A stretch of 64,000 bases of DNA, from assembly GCA_014871385.1 (NCBI GenBank), contig CM026424.1, positions 20,365,321-20,429,320 on the forward strand, written 5' to 3'. This DNA comes from Ceratodon purpureus (taxonomy: Eukaryota; Streptophyta; Bryopsida; Pseudoditrichales; Ditrichaceae). The notes below the pieces were generated by a model. That model was given only the letters and a program-made list of their open reading frames with translations. It made no database searches and had not been told where the DNA came from. Below are positions 22,717 through 36,845 of this stretch, piece after piece (the first letter of the stretch is position 1; every line of letters starts with the position of its first letter). Both the position numbers and the translations under genes were made by a program.

Positions 22717-22874
22717 CGACATGTTGACAAATATCAAATTTGAATAAACTTAGCACATTAAACATTATTCTCCAACTACCTTCTACAATCCATGTGATAG
22801 CATGTCTCTTGGACATGTGAGCAAATCTCAAATCCAAATATGCTTAGCACATCAACTATTATTCTCAACAACAG
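22717..22874. repeat. Diverged direct repeat, about 95-bp spacing
   Basis: GACATGTTGACAAATATCAA and following bases at 22718 recur with changes at 22812 (GACATGTGAGCAAATCTCAA), both running on through CTTAGCACAT and ATTATTCTC. An old tandem duplication. Confidence 0.7.
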
Positions 22875-23050
22875 TCATGACCATCAAGATCTAAAGAGAA
22901 ATCAAACAAAAAATGTTCCAAAGTACTATTTTTCATTTTAATGTGCTTTAAAACAAATAACTATAAAAAATAAACCTTCAATTTTGAGATATATATTATA
23001 CTATATTATCAAGCAGACTTTCTAAAATCAACGCGTATAGAGTAACATAC

Positions 23051-23380
23051 TTAACCCCTAATGTCGAAATCAACCCGATCAGGGTCGATTTCGGTCTGGT
23101 TAGGTTTGAAATTACTAAATTTAGATCAAATGAAGTTGCTATTGCTGGCAGATTGTAGAGTTTTCATACCTTTCCGAGAAGTCATCTCATGCTTCAAAAT
23201 TCCTAATACTTTAAGAGATATTCCCAGTCAAAGTTAGAAAATACTATTTGAAATTTGCCCAAAACTGCCCAAATTGCGGTATATGCTCATTTATTCTCAA
23301 TAACTGCCCAAAATCAATTATATTGCAGAAACTTCAAAAATTCACCAAAAATTGAGTTTTTTTTTCTTTTTTTTTTTTTT
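23051..23380. mobile_element. One end of a TTAA/CCCC foldback element
   Basis: It starts TTAACCCCTAATG at 23051. Inside, GCCCAAAACTGCCCAAATT and CACCAAAAATTGAG match, in reverse orientation, the right part of the element at 34,422-35,301. After about 330 bp it runs into a poly-T stretch, and no second end is seen, so it is truncated. Non-autonomous. Confidence 0.55.
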
Positions 23381-23522
23381 TGTTCAAGTAAATAAGGTTT
23401 TAAAATGATCCAAGGCTAAGTTATATGGTGACGAAAACGATGCCTCCCTTGTATTTATGAGCTTCCGCCTACAACGTCTCTCATGTTCTAGTTCCAATTC
23501 TGTCATAACGCAAGTGTGCTTC

Positions 23523-23577
23523 TACGCCCTTTCCCTTCGCCTCGGGGCCCGTGAGCCCCTCTAGAGGGTCTCTCCGT
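23523..23577. repeat. GC-rich motif shared with the 47.7-kb inverted repeat
   Basis: TACGCCCTTTCCCTTCGCCT and CGTGAGCCCCTCTAGAGGGT followed by CTCTCC resemble the right arm of the inverted repeat at 47,659-47,790 (CGTAAGCCCCTCTTTGGCGA...CTCTCCC). A possible fragment of the same repeat family in otherwise AT-rich DNA. Confidence 0.35.
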
Positions 23578-24803
23578 GTTGCATAAAGTACATGCACCTA
23601 TAACGGATAACTTAAGCATTTCACTATGGTCTGGTTGTGGTTATGAAGAAGGAGGTATTTTCCTTTTGAAGAGAAATAATGTTTAGAAAGAATGAGGTTT
23701 TTTTTTAAAAAAATTAAGCAAATTGAAATTACTACAGATTTTTAAGTGCAAAAGTGGGTGAGACACACTAGCAACATATAGCTTCACCCATGATGGACAA
23801 CAATAAGAGTAGTGAACAGACATAAGACTATCTAATTCCATTATAGTCACAAACGCATTCTATTGGAGGATGCATCCTGAATCTACTGTTCATCAATTAT
23901 CGGCTACTGGTTTTTCATTGTTCTGTAACCAAGAAGCCTACTTATCTGTGATGGGGCAATTATCCGTTATGGGTATCTCTACCTTAAGGGGCCTTCGCAC
24001 CTGGCACTATGGGCTAGTGCTTAGCGGTAAAACTGGGGAAAGTTCCCAGGGGAATTCACACCACAAGCATCGGTATTCACCGAGCCTACATGGTTGCCTA
24101 CATGGCGCCCCGTTAGGAGCGGTGTTTGCCACCAAACTTGCCGCTACTTTGGTGGCCACTTTGAAAGGACTGCTAGTTGCGAAATAATTAAAAATCTTCT
24201 TTATCTGAAAATTTGCGGTTTAGTGGGGGGGTCTTTTCTAGTTGAGATCCGGGGGGCGTATTACATGAGAGCGCAGTCAGGATTTCTTGCACATTAAATC
24301 GGAGTCACCGCTGAGAGCACAGCGGCTTCAACGATGGACCTCGAAATAAAATTCAACAACGACGGTCAGGAGACTCACATCTTCCATCGTTGCTCCTCCA
24401 AGGTACGCTCCTTTCCTCTGCACACCTGTGTCAATTCTCTCCAATTACTGCGAATGTTGTTAGAATTTTTCTGCATGTGCCGCAACAGTGCCCGATAGAA
24501 CACTGTAGGTGAATTGATTTTGTATCGTGATATCCACTGCGTTTTGTAAGCAACAGGTAGTGACGCTCATGGATTTGGTTCATGAGTTCAGCAACCATAG
24601 ATGGCGTTATGCGAGCAAGTACATTGACTACATGAGCGCTGTCAGTCAAGAGTAATAGCAGGACCGAGGCAAATGAATGCATGCTCCCAGGCATGCTTAC
24701 AGCTTGTGCACATTGTATATATACTACTCACCTCGGGAATCATTGCGTCACCATATGTACTAACGTCTCTCTTGCTGGATGCAGCGCTCATCTTCGTACA
24801 GCA

Positions 24804-26125
24804 ATGGATAGTCGATTGGAGTCTCAGCAGTTCAGCTCACCAGTGCGACGAAGCGCCATGCCAGTTGACGGTAAGTGAATCTAACGTGATTGAGATAAAC
24901 TAGGACTTCTCTCCCATGCAAACATAAACCTGCAAGACATAGAAAACCACTCCGATGCTTCAGTAAATAACTGCATGCAACATAGAGGACCCGATCATGG
25001 ATTCATGCTAACTTTTTCACTGTATGTGCAGGGTCTGCATTCATAGGTGGCTTCGGTGCTTCCAGGCCAGGGAGCATGGTGAAGGGCGTTGCGGGAGTGG
25101 TACGGCCAGCACCTGTGCCCTCCCAGTCCACAGGGCCCAGCCATGCAAAGCGTGCAAGAAAAGATAGAGGACCGAATTGGCTTCCTCAAGAAGTATTTGC
25201 ACTCATTGCTGCTAAGAGGGAGATGTACCTCGAAGAACTAGACACAATTGACGGGCGGGATTTAATGACCCCGGACACCAGCAAATGGCAACGGGTGTCT
25301 ACTCAGATTATGCGTCTAGGCATTTCACCATGTCCGCGTGATGGACTAGCTTGCAAGACAAAGTGGAATCAACTCATTCCTAACTACAGAAAGATTGCAG
25401 ACTACCTCAGCCGGACTGGGCGGAATTCAGCAGACTATTGGGAGTTGAACTCTGCCGAGAGGAAAGGTGAAGGTCTCCCCCGTCTTTTTGCTCAGGATGT
25501 GTACTATGCCATTCATGAATGATTTGGCGATCGACCACAGATACAGCCACCACATGTTCGAGACTTACTTGCAAACAACGACGACAATTACAGACAGAAT
25601 TCGCATGCTACACAAGAAGGAGAGGAGGAGGTTCAGAGTGAACCTGAAACACAGGACCCGCACGAAGGTCCGCATTCTGAACCGGTAGAAACTACGGAGG
25701 AGTCCTCACCTGCAGGTTCAGAGCGGAGGAGTGCACCCACAACCCCTCGTCATCCGGTGCAAGCAGATGCTCACGGTAGCCCTGCATCACGGCCTTTCAC
25801 TAGAGTGCCGGCAGGCATTAACCCACAGGTCATCAGTTCATCGGAGAACTTCCAGTATGCTGTGCATCGCCGACCAGGCAACACCGTCGTACGCAAGAAG
25901 AATATATCTGGGCATTCCGTAATAGCCAAAGCTACAAAGGCGACAGGTACCGCCATGGCCGTACAGATGCAGGAGATCGCATCCGCGAACCGTGAGATGG
26001 AACGTTCAAAAATTGAGGTGCAATTGAAGATTTTCTCCGAGCAGATGGAGTATCAGAGAGAAAAAGATAGACGTATGTATGAGAATGCGACACTTGCCAA
26101 TGAAAACGCGAGACGGCCATACTGA
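24804..26125 (+). pseudogene. Harbinger SANT/Myb-like DNA-binding protein, one in-frame stop
   Basis: Exon 24804-24870 splices to 25032-26125 (GTAAGT donor, GTGCAG acceptor), keeping frame through PVDGSAFIGG. An upstream exon ending at about 24,402 may be leader. The trihelix-like domain covers roughly residues 55-150: NWLPQEVFALIAAKREMYLEEL, CKTKWNQLIPNYRKIADYL, YWELNSAERK. This is the second Harbinger protein, which helps the transposase bind the ends and enter the nucleus. A TGA at 25520-25522 follows YYAIHE; the frame then runs on unbroken for about 200 codons to a C-terminal helix (SANREMERSKIEVQLKIFSE). TGG to TGA at an expected Trp is the simplest reading. Total 387 codons including the internal stop. 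Confidence 0.8.
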
Positions 26126-27135
26126 AGCAGGGGGAGATGGTCGGGTGTTTAGCACAATTGACAACTGTATTGAGCAGGGGGCTCAGCATGTCAGGCCCGA
26201 AAGCACATGGAGAGAGGGCCGGTGCTGGCCAGCACGAGTACAATGGAGCAAGTGCTCGTGTGTATCCTGGCCAAGCAATCCCTCGGCAAGGCGCCGTCTT
26301 CACATCCCTACATTTCGGGTATGCTCAACGGGCACCATCATATACAAATTCTGAATCTGGTACTGCAAGAAAAGGACCTGACTAGCATTCATCAAACGAC
26401 GATGCAACCTGCAGCCAAGCTGCTAACGACGACACTACCAATCCTGTATCACTGCTTTGATGGTATGCGGTCTACGCTGGATGGTATGTGCTACAGCGGC
26501 CCCGTGAAGAGCCTCACTGCCACCGCTTTCTACTCTCGTAACCCCCCCTCCCCCTAGGCAACACGAACCCCGTCCCCACCCCTTTTTCTTTCATCTTTGT
26601 TTACTCCACCCGACTCCTTCCTCCCTCTACCCAGCCGTCAGCCCTGCACATATAGGTCCAGATCATGAGTTCCCAATATGCATTGTTAGGATCTGTTATC
26701 GATATTGTGTTCCTTCTCATTCTGAAGAAATGTTTGTTATGTGTTCCTACAGTTTATTTATACTATCACATTATGACTATTGAATTATGGCTTATCAGTT
26801 CGGATGCATTAGTTGTGTACTGCCTAGCTTGATTGCTCTGCCACGAAAGTAAACAATCAGTAATCGCATTTTCAAATACATACACACTGAAGACGACATA
26901 AAGAAATGAATTTGAACGTCAATGGGAAGGGCTGGAGTGACGAACCTGCTGGTCTCAAGGATTTGGACGGCGCTGCATGGACAGGTACAGGCCCAGTTCC
27001 GTGCGTTTCTGATTCGCAGCGGGTGCAGGTGTGTCTTCCTGCACAGCGTCGGCCACATCACGAGCCTCGTCCTCATCATCAACAGCCCCATCCATGCCCT
27101 CACTTCGCAGAACTTCGAGCAGGTCCTCCACCTCT

Positions 27136-28302
27136 TCATGAGACCCCCCCCATTAGAATATTGTGCAATATAGCGCAACAAAGAATCACGTCTGGAATGA
27201 AGGCGACATGTAACTCAGATTTAAAGAGCAATTCACGGAAGGTTTGCTTAAGGATACCAAACGCGTTCTCAACAACTACTCGGCCCTGTCTCAGCCTTCG
27301 ATTGAAAAGGGCCTCGGACACAAAAATTTGGCGAGTCGTCTAGTGCTGTATCATCAGCCAAGATTGGAGGGGGTAGCCCAAGTCTCCAATTAGGTACGGT
27401 GTAAAACCCCGCACAACATTGTTCGGTCCCAGTATGGTATGCTGCATTGCCAAATTATAGAGCGAAGACCTTCGGAGCATGCGGGCGTCGTTGGTACTAC
27501 TTGGCATCCCCAGGTATAAATCAATGAACCTCTTCTCGCTGTCCACAACTGCTTGGCAGTTCACGGTATATCCTCCAGTTTTAAAATAATAGTAATCAGC
27601 CGCCCCGTAACTTGGCTTGGAAATACCAACGTCAGTCCCGTCAATCGCTCCCACAACTCCTGGGAGACCACAGAGAGCATGGAACTTCGCCTCTGTCTCA
27701 CGCAGCCTCTCGCCTGTCGGCCACATAATCTCAGATCTCAATGTCTCGTTCACAGCGTGGACAACGTCTCTCAAGACAACTGAGACGGTACTGCGATTAA
27801 TCGCAAACATTTCGCTGCAGAGGGCTTGGTTCGCTCGATGTGCGAGCTTGAATAGAGTACAAGCTACTCGAATTAGAACCGGTATCGCAAGCCTGTACTT
27901 CGTGTTCTCACGCGACACATGAGGCCGCAGCACCTCCGACAGTGAGAGCACAGCAGGTTTAGTCATCCGAAACATTTCCACCCATCTCTGATTATCATAC
28001 TGCTCGAGGAGAAACCTAGAAAACCAAGTAGTCGATCTGGGCTTCACCCAGAATCCGAGCTCATCATCCAAAAATGAATAGGCCAGTGATAATCGGAAGT
28101 GATGCAAAGTGGCCATCATCTCATTGTCTGCATGAAGTACTCGGTCATGGAAACCCTCGGCCATGGCAAGTACATGGTCATCCTCAACGTCCTCGTAATC
28201 CAGGAACTGTTGGAAGGTCGGAGCTTCCGTCGTGTTCAAAATGATCAGCATGACCCACAATGTGAATGCAATGGCATTCTCAAGGAGCCCCAGAGAGTCC
28301 AT
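27136..28302 (-). pseudogene. Harbinger DDE transposase (DDE_Tnp_4), one in-frame stop
   Basis: The frame starts at an ATG at 28302 and keeps one phase to a stop at 27136 (about 388 codons), interrupted by a TAG at 27340-27342. A helix-turn-helix-like region (LCSEMFAINRSTVSVVLRDV, about 161-180) precedes the nuclease core. The catalytic residues sit in VVGAIDGTDV (Asp 221), LIGDLGYPL (Asp 307) and, after the stop, GRVVVENAFGILK (Glu). The domain ends with ILCCAILHNI, typical of the family. It cuts and joins the element ends in the nucleus. All three catalytic residues are kept, so loss of function rests on the single stop. It is convergent with the SANT gene, with a 1-kb noncoding gap between them. 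Confidence 0.9.
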
Positions 28303-29343
28303 GGCTGTGGCCGAGACCTACAAACAGCGTCAACGAAGTACATGTTAGTGCGCATATAACACTGAGGCAGGTGGACTTTGAAAACAATGGACGGAGCATG
28401 ACAATGTGCACAATTGGCGAGGAAACATGACAGAAACGATACAGATTGTCCAATTCAGGGAATTCCATTATCATATCTTCACTCCCGTAGCTACTGATGG
28501 CACGGAACCCTAAATGCAAGCTCTGAGCATGTTGAAACAAAACCGATCGAAAAACAGGAAACCAAACAAGTCGAGGACACATACCTCTCCGGAATTGATT
28601 TAAAGGGTCTAGAAGTGCCTCAGATGGAGCCGCGCAACTCCTAAGGACGTGAAGAACCTGCACGAGGAGCAGTCGGGGATAGTCACTCTACAACATCGAC
28701 TTGTACTAGACAATGAATTCAGCGACATAACAAACAAAGCGAGAAATTGAAACCATTGACGGCGAAATAAGAAAAACAAAAAAAGAAAATTCTATGCTAG
28801 CAAGCACGCTGCAGACCGACGTTCTGAGACCCTACCGTCCGCCTGCGCACAACCACCGGAGACAAGCAGATAAAAATGGCGTGAATGAGATACGAACCCA
28901 CTACCAGACCGTGAGAAATCGGAGACGCCGTAAAGCTCCACCGATCCACATTCAGCACATGAGCTCCGCCATCACACTGTAGGAAAATTGCTCGCAATAT
29001 CGAGTAGACGATAAACCACAGAAGAGAACTCTACAACCTGGGAAATATCGAGCACATGAGAGAGACGATGCGCAGACAGGAAGGAGGGACAGGTAAAACC
29101 CCCGAAAATCACATCGCCTGGTGTGACTGGGGGCGGAATTTCATGCGTGCTTACGTGACGTTTTGGTGTTCTGTTAGAAAAGACCTCCCCTGGTGTGAAC
29201 GGCATGTCACTGTATTCTTACCGTATAATACGGAAACTGTATTGACCACGTCCCCCAGTGTGAAAGGAAGTTACTAATCCAACTTGGGGGTCTTATCGTC
29301 CGGTAACGCACCTTACCTAGTGCCAGGTGCGAAGGCCCCTTAA

Positions 29344-30229
29344 GTGGACAAGAATATTGTAATCACGGAACATCAACAATATGAGGCCCAGACCACACAG
29401 AAGGGATCTTGCATGAAGGGCAGTGAGTTGGATGAATAGCATTGCTTCAAATGAGCAAGTCGTTGCCACATGAGAGGAAGTATGGGGAGTGACAACAATG
29501 ACATGGAATAAGTTTTTAGCTTTGGCTTTTGCTTTGAGACCTACTTGGCAATAAAGTGAGTGAGATGGTGCAATAAATGTTGTTTAACACTACCAAGCAC
29601 TAGTGCTTGGAATTTCACATTATAAAGAGAAAAACAAGGAAAACGAGACTTTTCGAAAGCAAAGTGCCATGTTGGAGGAAGTTATGAAACTTCCTCTGAC
29701 TCCCGTGTGGTTTGGGCCTGGTAACTGTTAAACAATAGTGAGTGTCACAGTGCGTTTCATTTGCTGGTTCATGAAGAAATACAACTTCACAAATTGTAAC
29801 AGTATATTTCATCTGATATCCTGCACGGATAATTACAATATGGAGCTTGCAGCTCATATCCTCTAAGCATGTATACCAGTAACAATGTCTTCTGCACCCT
29901 AATTCAGCAGATTTATCCTGAGTTAAAATATCCTTCTTTCCTGAACCGACAGTCGAGGGCTCCTGCCACCGTGCCAGCCGTAGTCTCGCAACCATTCGTG
30001 CTAAACCGCGAAAGAACAGGCTTGACAGCAATCTCTTCGACAGAGCAAACAGTACACAAAGGCGGGAAAATGGTGCATGAAACAGACCCTGTACACCTGA
30101 GTAGATTTGGATTCCTTTCTGTTACCAACTGAATGTGGTACTAGGTCGAAGTGGATGTCACAGATTTTGAGGAGCATGACCCAGGCTGCTTCATCTTTTC
30201 CTACTTCAAACCATCAGACCTCTGTAACT
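29344..30229. other. Spacer downstream of Harbinger and of MIPS
   Basis: No gene or repeat was recognised. It holds the 3' flank of the inositol-phosphate synthase gene. A few frames of 60-140 codons lie here without family resemblance. Confidence 0.4.
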
Positions 30230-33137
<2,908 letters not shown>

Positions 33138-33801
33138 CTTGACAAGTTTCAGAGAAGATGAAGAAGGGACAAGTCAGACCCACAAATCACACCCTCGAGC
33201 GAGCCTCGAAACCTGCCGCTCACCAGGGCTGCAAGGGGGGCCTCTCGCTGCTGGCAAGCGACTCTCGCAGTCAGGCAATGCGGAACGAGAGAGTGCGAAA
33301 CTCCAGCCACGGCGAGATGGCTTTAAACCCAAACATAGAGTAAATGTCGCCAGGAATCCGTGACCCTCCCTCCCTGATTGACTCCCTGACTGGCTGACTC
33401 ACTCACTGGCACCAGTTTGCCAGATTCGATTATGGCGGACGAGCGCCCGAATTTGGGTCCAGGCTGATCGCACCACTGCACTCACCACATTCCACCCCCA
33501 GTCCCAACCCATTACACGTCCGTTTTCTTAATTCATTCCTCAATGCTGCGCCTCCCCAGCCTAGATTTTGCCTCTTTCCTGATGTGTAGAGTTTTCAAGC
33601 CATGGTCTAAGTTACCATGTTACAGGCTTTTGGTAAAAAAATTGCTTCTAGTTCGAGTGGAATCCTCGACTTGGATTGGGGAGGTGAGATGGTACGGTAC
33701 ACGAGTTCCTCCTTTTGCCGTCCAAAGTTACGACATGGGCCCGGGCTGGTTGGAGATCTATGAAATGTGTAGAGCTGGTAATTGGACTCTCGGAGGCTGT
33801 T

Positions 33802-34014
33802 TCAGTTATGTGTGGAGGCGCATCGTTGCAACAGCCAGTGTCCAGTGAGCATTCTTAGCCTCAGCGTGTGATCTGGTGGTGACAACCTCTGGGGAATTTC
33901 GTCGCGGTTTTCAGAAATGACAAAGCTGTGCATCTCGGGGAGCGCCTTCGGGGGTAGCATTTGACATTTGACATTTGTGGGGCCGAATGGCATCTCGCTG
34001 GAATCAATCTCCAT
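33802..34014 (-). CDS. Small hypothetical frame upstream of MIPS
   Basis: A 70-codon frame from an ATG at 34014 reads MEIDSSEMPFGPTNVKCQM and ends LLQRCASTHN. Composition looks protein-like and the region is not AT-rich, but I know no relative and see no splice partner. It could be a lineage-specific small protein or chance. It lies about 0.7 kb upstream of MIPS on the same strand. Confidence 0.2.
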   Translation of the reverse strand: MEIDSSEMPFGPTNVKCQMLPPKALPEMHSFVISENRDEIPQRLSPPDHTLRLRMLTGHWLLQRCASTHN

Positions 34015-34421
34015 TTATCCAGCACAGATCAAACTGGGTAATTTGAGTAATTTGGGTAGTTTTTGAATGTCTGTGTGATAAGTTAGACGTTTGTTCATGC
34101 TATGCATAATGCGCACACCGTCGCCTCATTGATCGATGCATGGTAATCCAGGACCCAATTCTTGACTGCAGCTGACATGTTATTTCATTTCAAAGGTAAC
34201 TTCCAGGCTGCATTTTCACCCCTAATGCTCCCAATTCTAGTAGACCAACGTCGTAGGCATTCCCCACTTCACGACAAATTTAGAATAATGCTGTAGGCCA
34301 TGACTGATATCAGGGTCACATCGGGTTCAGCCAACAGTGCTCCTCTAGCCACTCCAATATCTCCGGCCAACAAAAATTACTTCCTAAAATTTCAGGAGAT
34401 TAACTCGGAATGTCATATTCA

Positions 34422-35301
34422 TTAACCCCTATGGTTCTGAGGGTATTTTTCATCAAAACTGCCTCAAAACAGCCCCTCTTCAAAAGCAAGGTGGATTTTG
34501 CAAAGTTGGGGTCTTAATTAGTACATCTAACCGTAACTTGATCTTGTAGCTTACTTGTATGTCTACATGTACACCAAATCTCACACACTCATTCCTCACT
34601 AATTGCAAGATCGTAACGTTCAAAGTTGAAAAGAAGTTTTTTTTTTCCCTGCGCAAAAAGGGGACAGCAGAGTTTTGAAGGCCCAAAACACCATTTTTTA
34701 AAGTAGATATGGAATGTGTCTCTCCAGCTTCTTGTTTCTAAGTGAGTTAGGTACATGTCCAAAAAATATCATATTCAAAAAAGTTGTGGAAGGTTGCCAA
34801 AAAAATCGTTTTCCGCTAGGGGTATACTGAAATTCACAAACAAAGGCCGTTTTTTGACAATAAAAATACCATATTAAAAAAAATTGGATTGAAAATCGGA
34901 ACGGCGGGAACATGCTCTACTGCCTTCTCTATACATATGAATTTTTATTTTTGAAAAATATCAAAATCTCAATTTTTGGTGGAATTTCAAAGTTTCGTCT
35001 TCGGGCAGATTTTGGTAATTTTGGGCAGTTTTGGGCAGAATTTGCTGCATTCACTGTCATTCTCATTGGCTAACCTCCTGCCCCTAGAGGAGCTTTTGCG
35101 GTTCAGAGGTGAATAATTTTTGATTCCGACATCGGAATTGAGAATAAAAAATACTGACACGAAGCTCTCACCAAGGCCTACTTTCATAAAAAATAAAATA
35201 AAAAATAAAAAATCATAAAATCTCGAATTAAATTGAAGTCATATTTACATGCCCAATCTCTAAAATAGCCCATTTTTGCCACATTATCCTTTAGGGGTTA
35301 A
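34422..35301. mobile_element. TTAA-flanked foldback MITE-like element
   Basis: TTAA at 34422-34425 is followed by CCCCTATGG, and TTTAGGGG runs up to TTAA at 35298-35301; the unit between is 872 bp. Landmarks match, in the same order, the inner unit at 18,782-19,711: CTAACCGTAACTTGATCTTG, CGTAACGTTCAAAGTTGAAA and GAGTTAGGTACATG. GGGCAGTTTTGGGCAG lies near the right side. There is no coding capacity for a transposase. It is a non-autonomous member of a piggyBac-like family, clearly diverged from the other copies. Confidence 0.75.
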
Positions 35302-36299
35302 ATTGACCAATCTTGATTATAGTGGCCGTTCAAAGAGTGTGATTTGAGTTCAAATTCTCAATTTATTTGAATAGTATGGCGGTCAATAGAAAACAAGATT
35401 GGCCAATTTAATGAATATGGCAATTTGAGCTAATGTTTTTGGTGGCTCAACTTGCTTATGGCCCTTGTGTCGAGGAATTACCCGGAACTTGCAGGCCTTT
35501 GTCGACAACTCAACCAGTAGTTCTGGACCCAGTCAAAGTTAGCTACCGGAACGAACGCAGTAACTTAACCTCCAGAGTCCAGACCATGACGAGTCTAGTC
35601 ACTAGTGGCTCGTTCTCAAATGGGGAGGGAGGCACGAAAAGCACTCTTCGAGGCTGCCAGGATGATCCACCGGATGCTAGCTACACACTCCGGAGGCATG
35701 CGTAACATGTTCGCAAACCCAATTATGTACGGTTATCTGGACCCTCGGCCACCGGAATCCTGTGTCCGCTGGAGCCACTCCCGATTAAGCTGACCTGAAG
35801 CTTCGCAGCTGGAGAGCCGGTCAAGAAATGGATATTCTGGTGACCGTTTGCTCACCCTTATGGTCATGCGGCGGTTGACTTGGGATCCGGCGTCCCATGT
35901 GGGACGACAATCGATGGCTGCAGTGCATTCGATGGCCGGGGAGGCTCCTGGATGGGCTGTTGCGGTGGGGCAGGGGTGAAGATTCACTGAGATTCAGCTG
36001 GGTCACCAATGTGGATTCCAGTGCATCATTCGTAAAAAATTGAATCTGGGGCGACAAAATCATACATGGTCCCCGACTCCCCGTCGTCCAGATCCAGATT
36101 CTAGGTGGACCGACTCAGTGGGGGAGGTTATCTTAATTTAAAGGAGGGCCTCAGAAACATTATTAGCTTGAATTGGTTTGTTCTTGCTTTTAACAAGCGG
36201 GAGTTGTTGGTGAGATGTGTTCCTCGATAATGGCCGGTGAACTTGTTTCATTCGTAAGCAAGGATTGGCGGTGGCGAACCGGCTATCCAAACTACAGAG
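35302..36299. other. GC-richer island without a named gene
   Basis: Composition rises between about 35.43 and 36.12 kb. Frames here include MGREARKALFEAARMIHRML (from 35620) and a minus-strand Pro/Ser/Arg-rich frame, but none matches a family I know. It may be a captured or transposed segment. Confidence 0.3.
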
Positions 36300-36845
36300 G
36301 TCCGGGTGAATAATAATTGTGTGGTAAGTTACTTTATTCAGATATCAACCTTCCGAAGTTGGTGGATTGTGAAGTTACTGAAGATTTTACTGCAGACATG
36401 TCACCTGATAACCAGGAAGAAATGTAAGGTCTATGACTTACTAAGGTGTATGTACAAGTCTAAGAAGCATGCTTGGATCATGATGTTGGGAGGTACTCGG
36501 AAGTTCCATCCTGCGTATCAAAATGCAGACTCATGTAGGAATTCTGAGTACATTCGCAGCGTGAAGGACTTTGTGCAGCACCAGCTAGGTTACATCTCCG
36601 GAGATGGGTAGAGCGTCGTAGGGTTCTTTTTATTCGGAATGGAGTCTGCAGGACGTGCGTTATCAGTTTTAGGATTATCATTGATTCCTGTTGCAGAAGG
36701 CGCAGCCCCTGTATAAATCTTTCAAGTCCAGTTCTACTCAGGTGCGATTTACACCACATGGATTATCTACATGGTCACCTCTTGATCACACTTCAAAATT
36801 GCACAGCTTATTCAAGCGCTTGGGCCTCTCTCACTATGTGTGAAC
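36300..36845 (+). other. Broken coding-like tract, possibly a Ty1/Copia-type fossil
   Basis: Protein-like runs include KVYDLLRCMYKSKKHAW, which loosely recalls the KLxKSLYGLKQxPRxW segment of Copia-type reverse transcriptases, and a later run ending LFKRLGLSHYV. The tract is broken in more than one place and no terminal repeats were found. If it is an LTR-element piece, it is an old, partial fossil. An alternative is an unrelated dead host gene. Confidence 0.2.

Larger units (their letters stand above)
16061..23870. other. AT-rich gene-poor tract
   Basis: About 7.8 kb of very AT-rich DNA without an intact gene. What can be recognised is listed separately: a repeat with a tRNA-like module, a Dof-family tail fragment, nested foldback elements, two pieces of coding remnant, diverged direct repeats and one end of a further foldback element. 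The rest (16.06-16.99, 17.95-18.57, 20.44-21.3 and 22.2-22.7 kb) shows nothing I can name. Confidence 0.6.
23988..29339. mobile_element. PIF/Harbinger DNA transposon, complete with both ends
   Basis: Perfect 22-bp terminal inverted repeats begin GGGGCCTTCGCACCTGGCAC at 23988 and end at 29339. TTAA flanks both ends (23984-23987 and 29340-29343); the family usually duplicates TAA or TTA, and the palindromic flank leaves one base of the border ambiguous. Near the right end, CCTGGTGTGA, CCCTGGTGTGA and CCCAGTGTGA recur as subterminal motifs. Inside are a SANT/Myb-like gene on the plus strand and a DDE transposase on the minus strand, reading towards each other. Both have one in-frame stop, so this copy cannot supply its own proteins unless the stops are read through. 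Identical ends and few breaks point to a fairly recent insertion. Confidence 0.92.

Noticed and set aside
28880-28925. GTGGGTTCGTATC on the minus strand, another T-arm-like motif
   Set aside because: It lies inside the Harbinger element and no cloverleaf can be formed.
35433-36063. Overlapping frames on both strands in a GC-richer island
   Set aside because: No domain could be recognised, and both strands are equally open.
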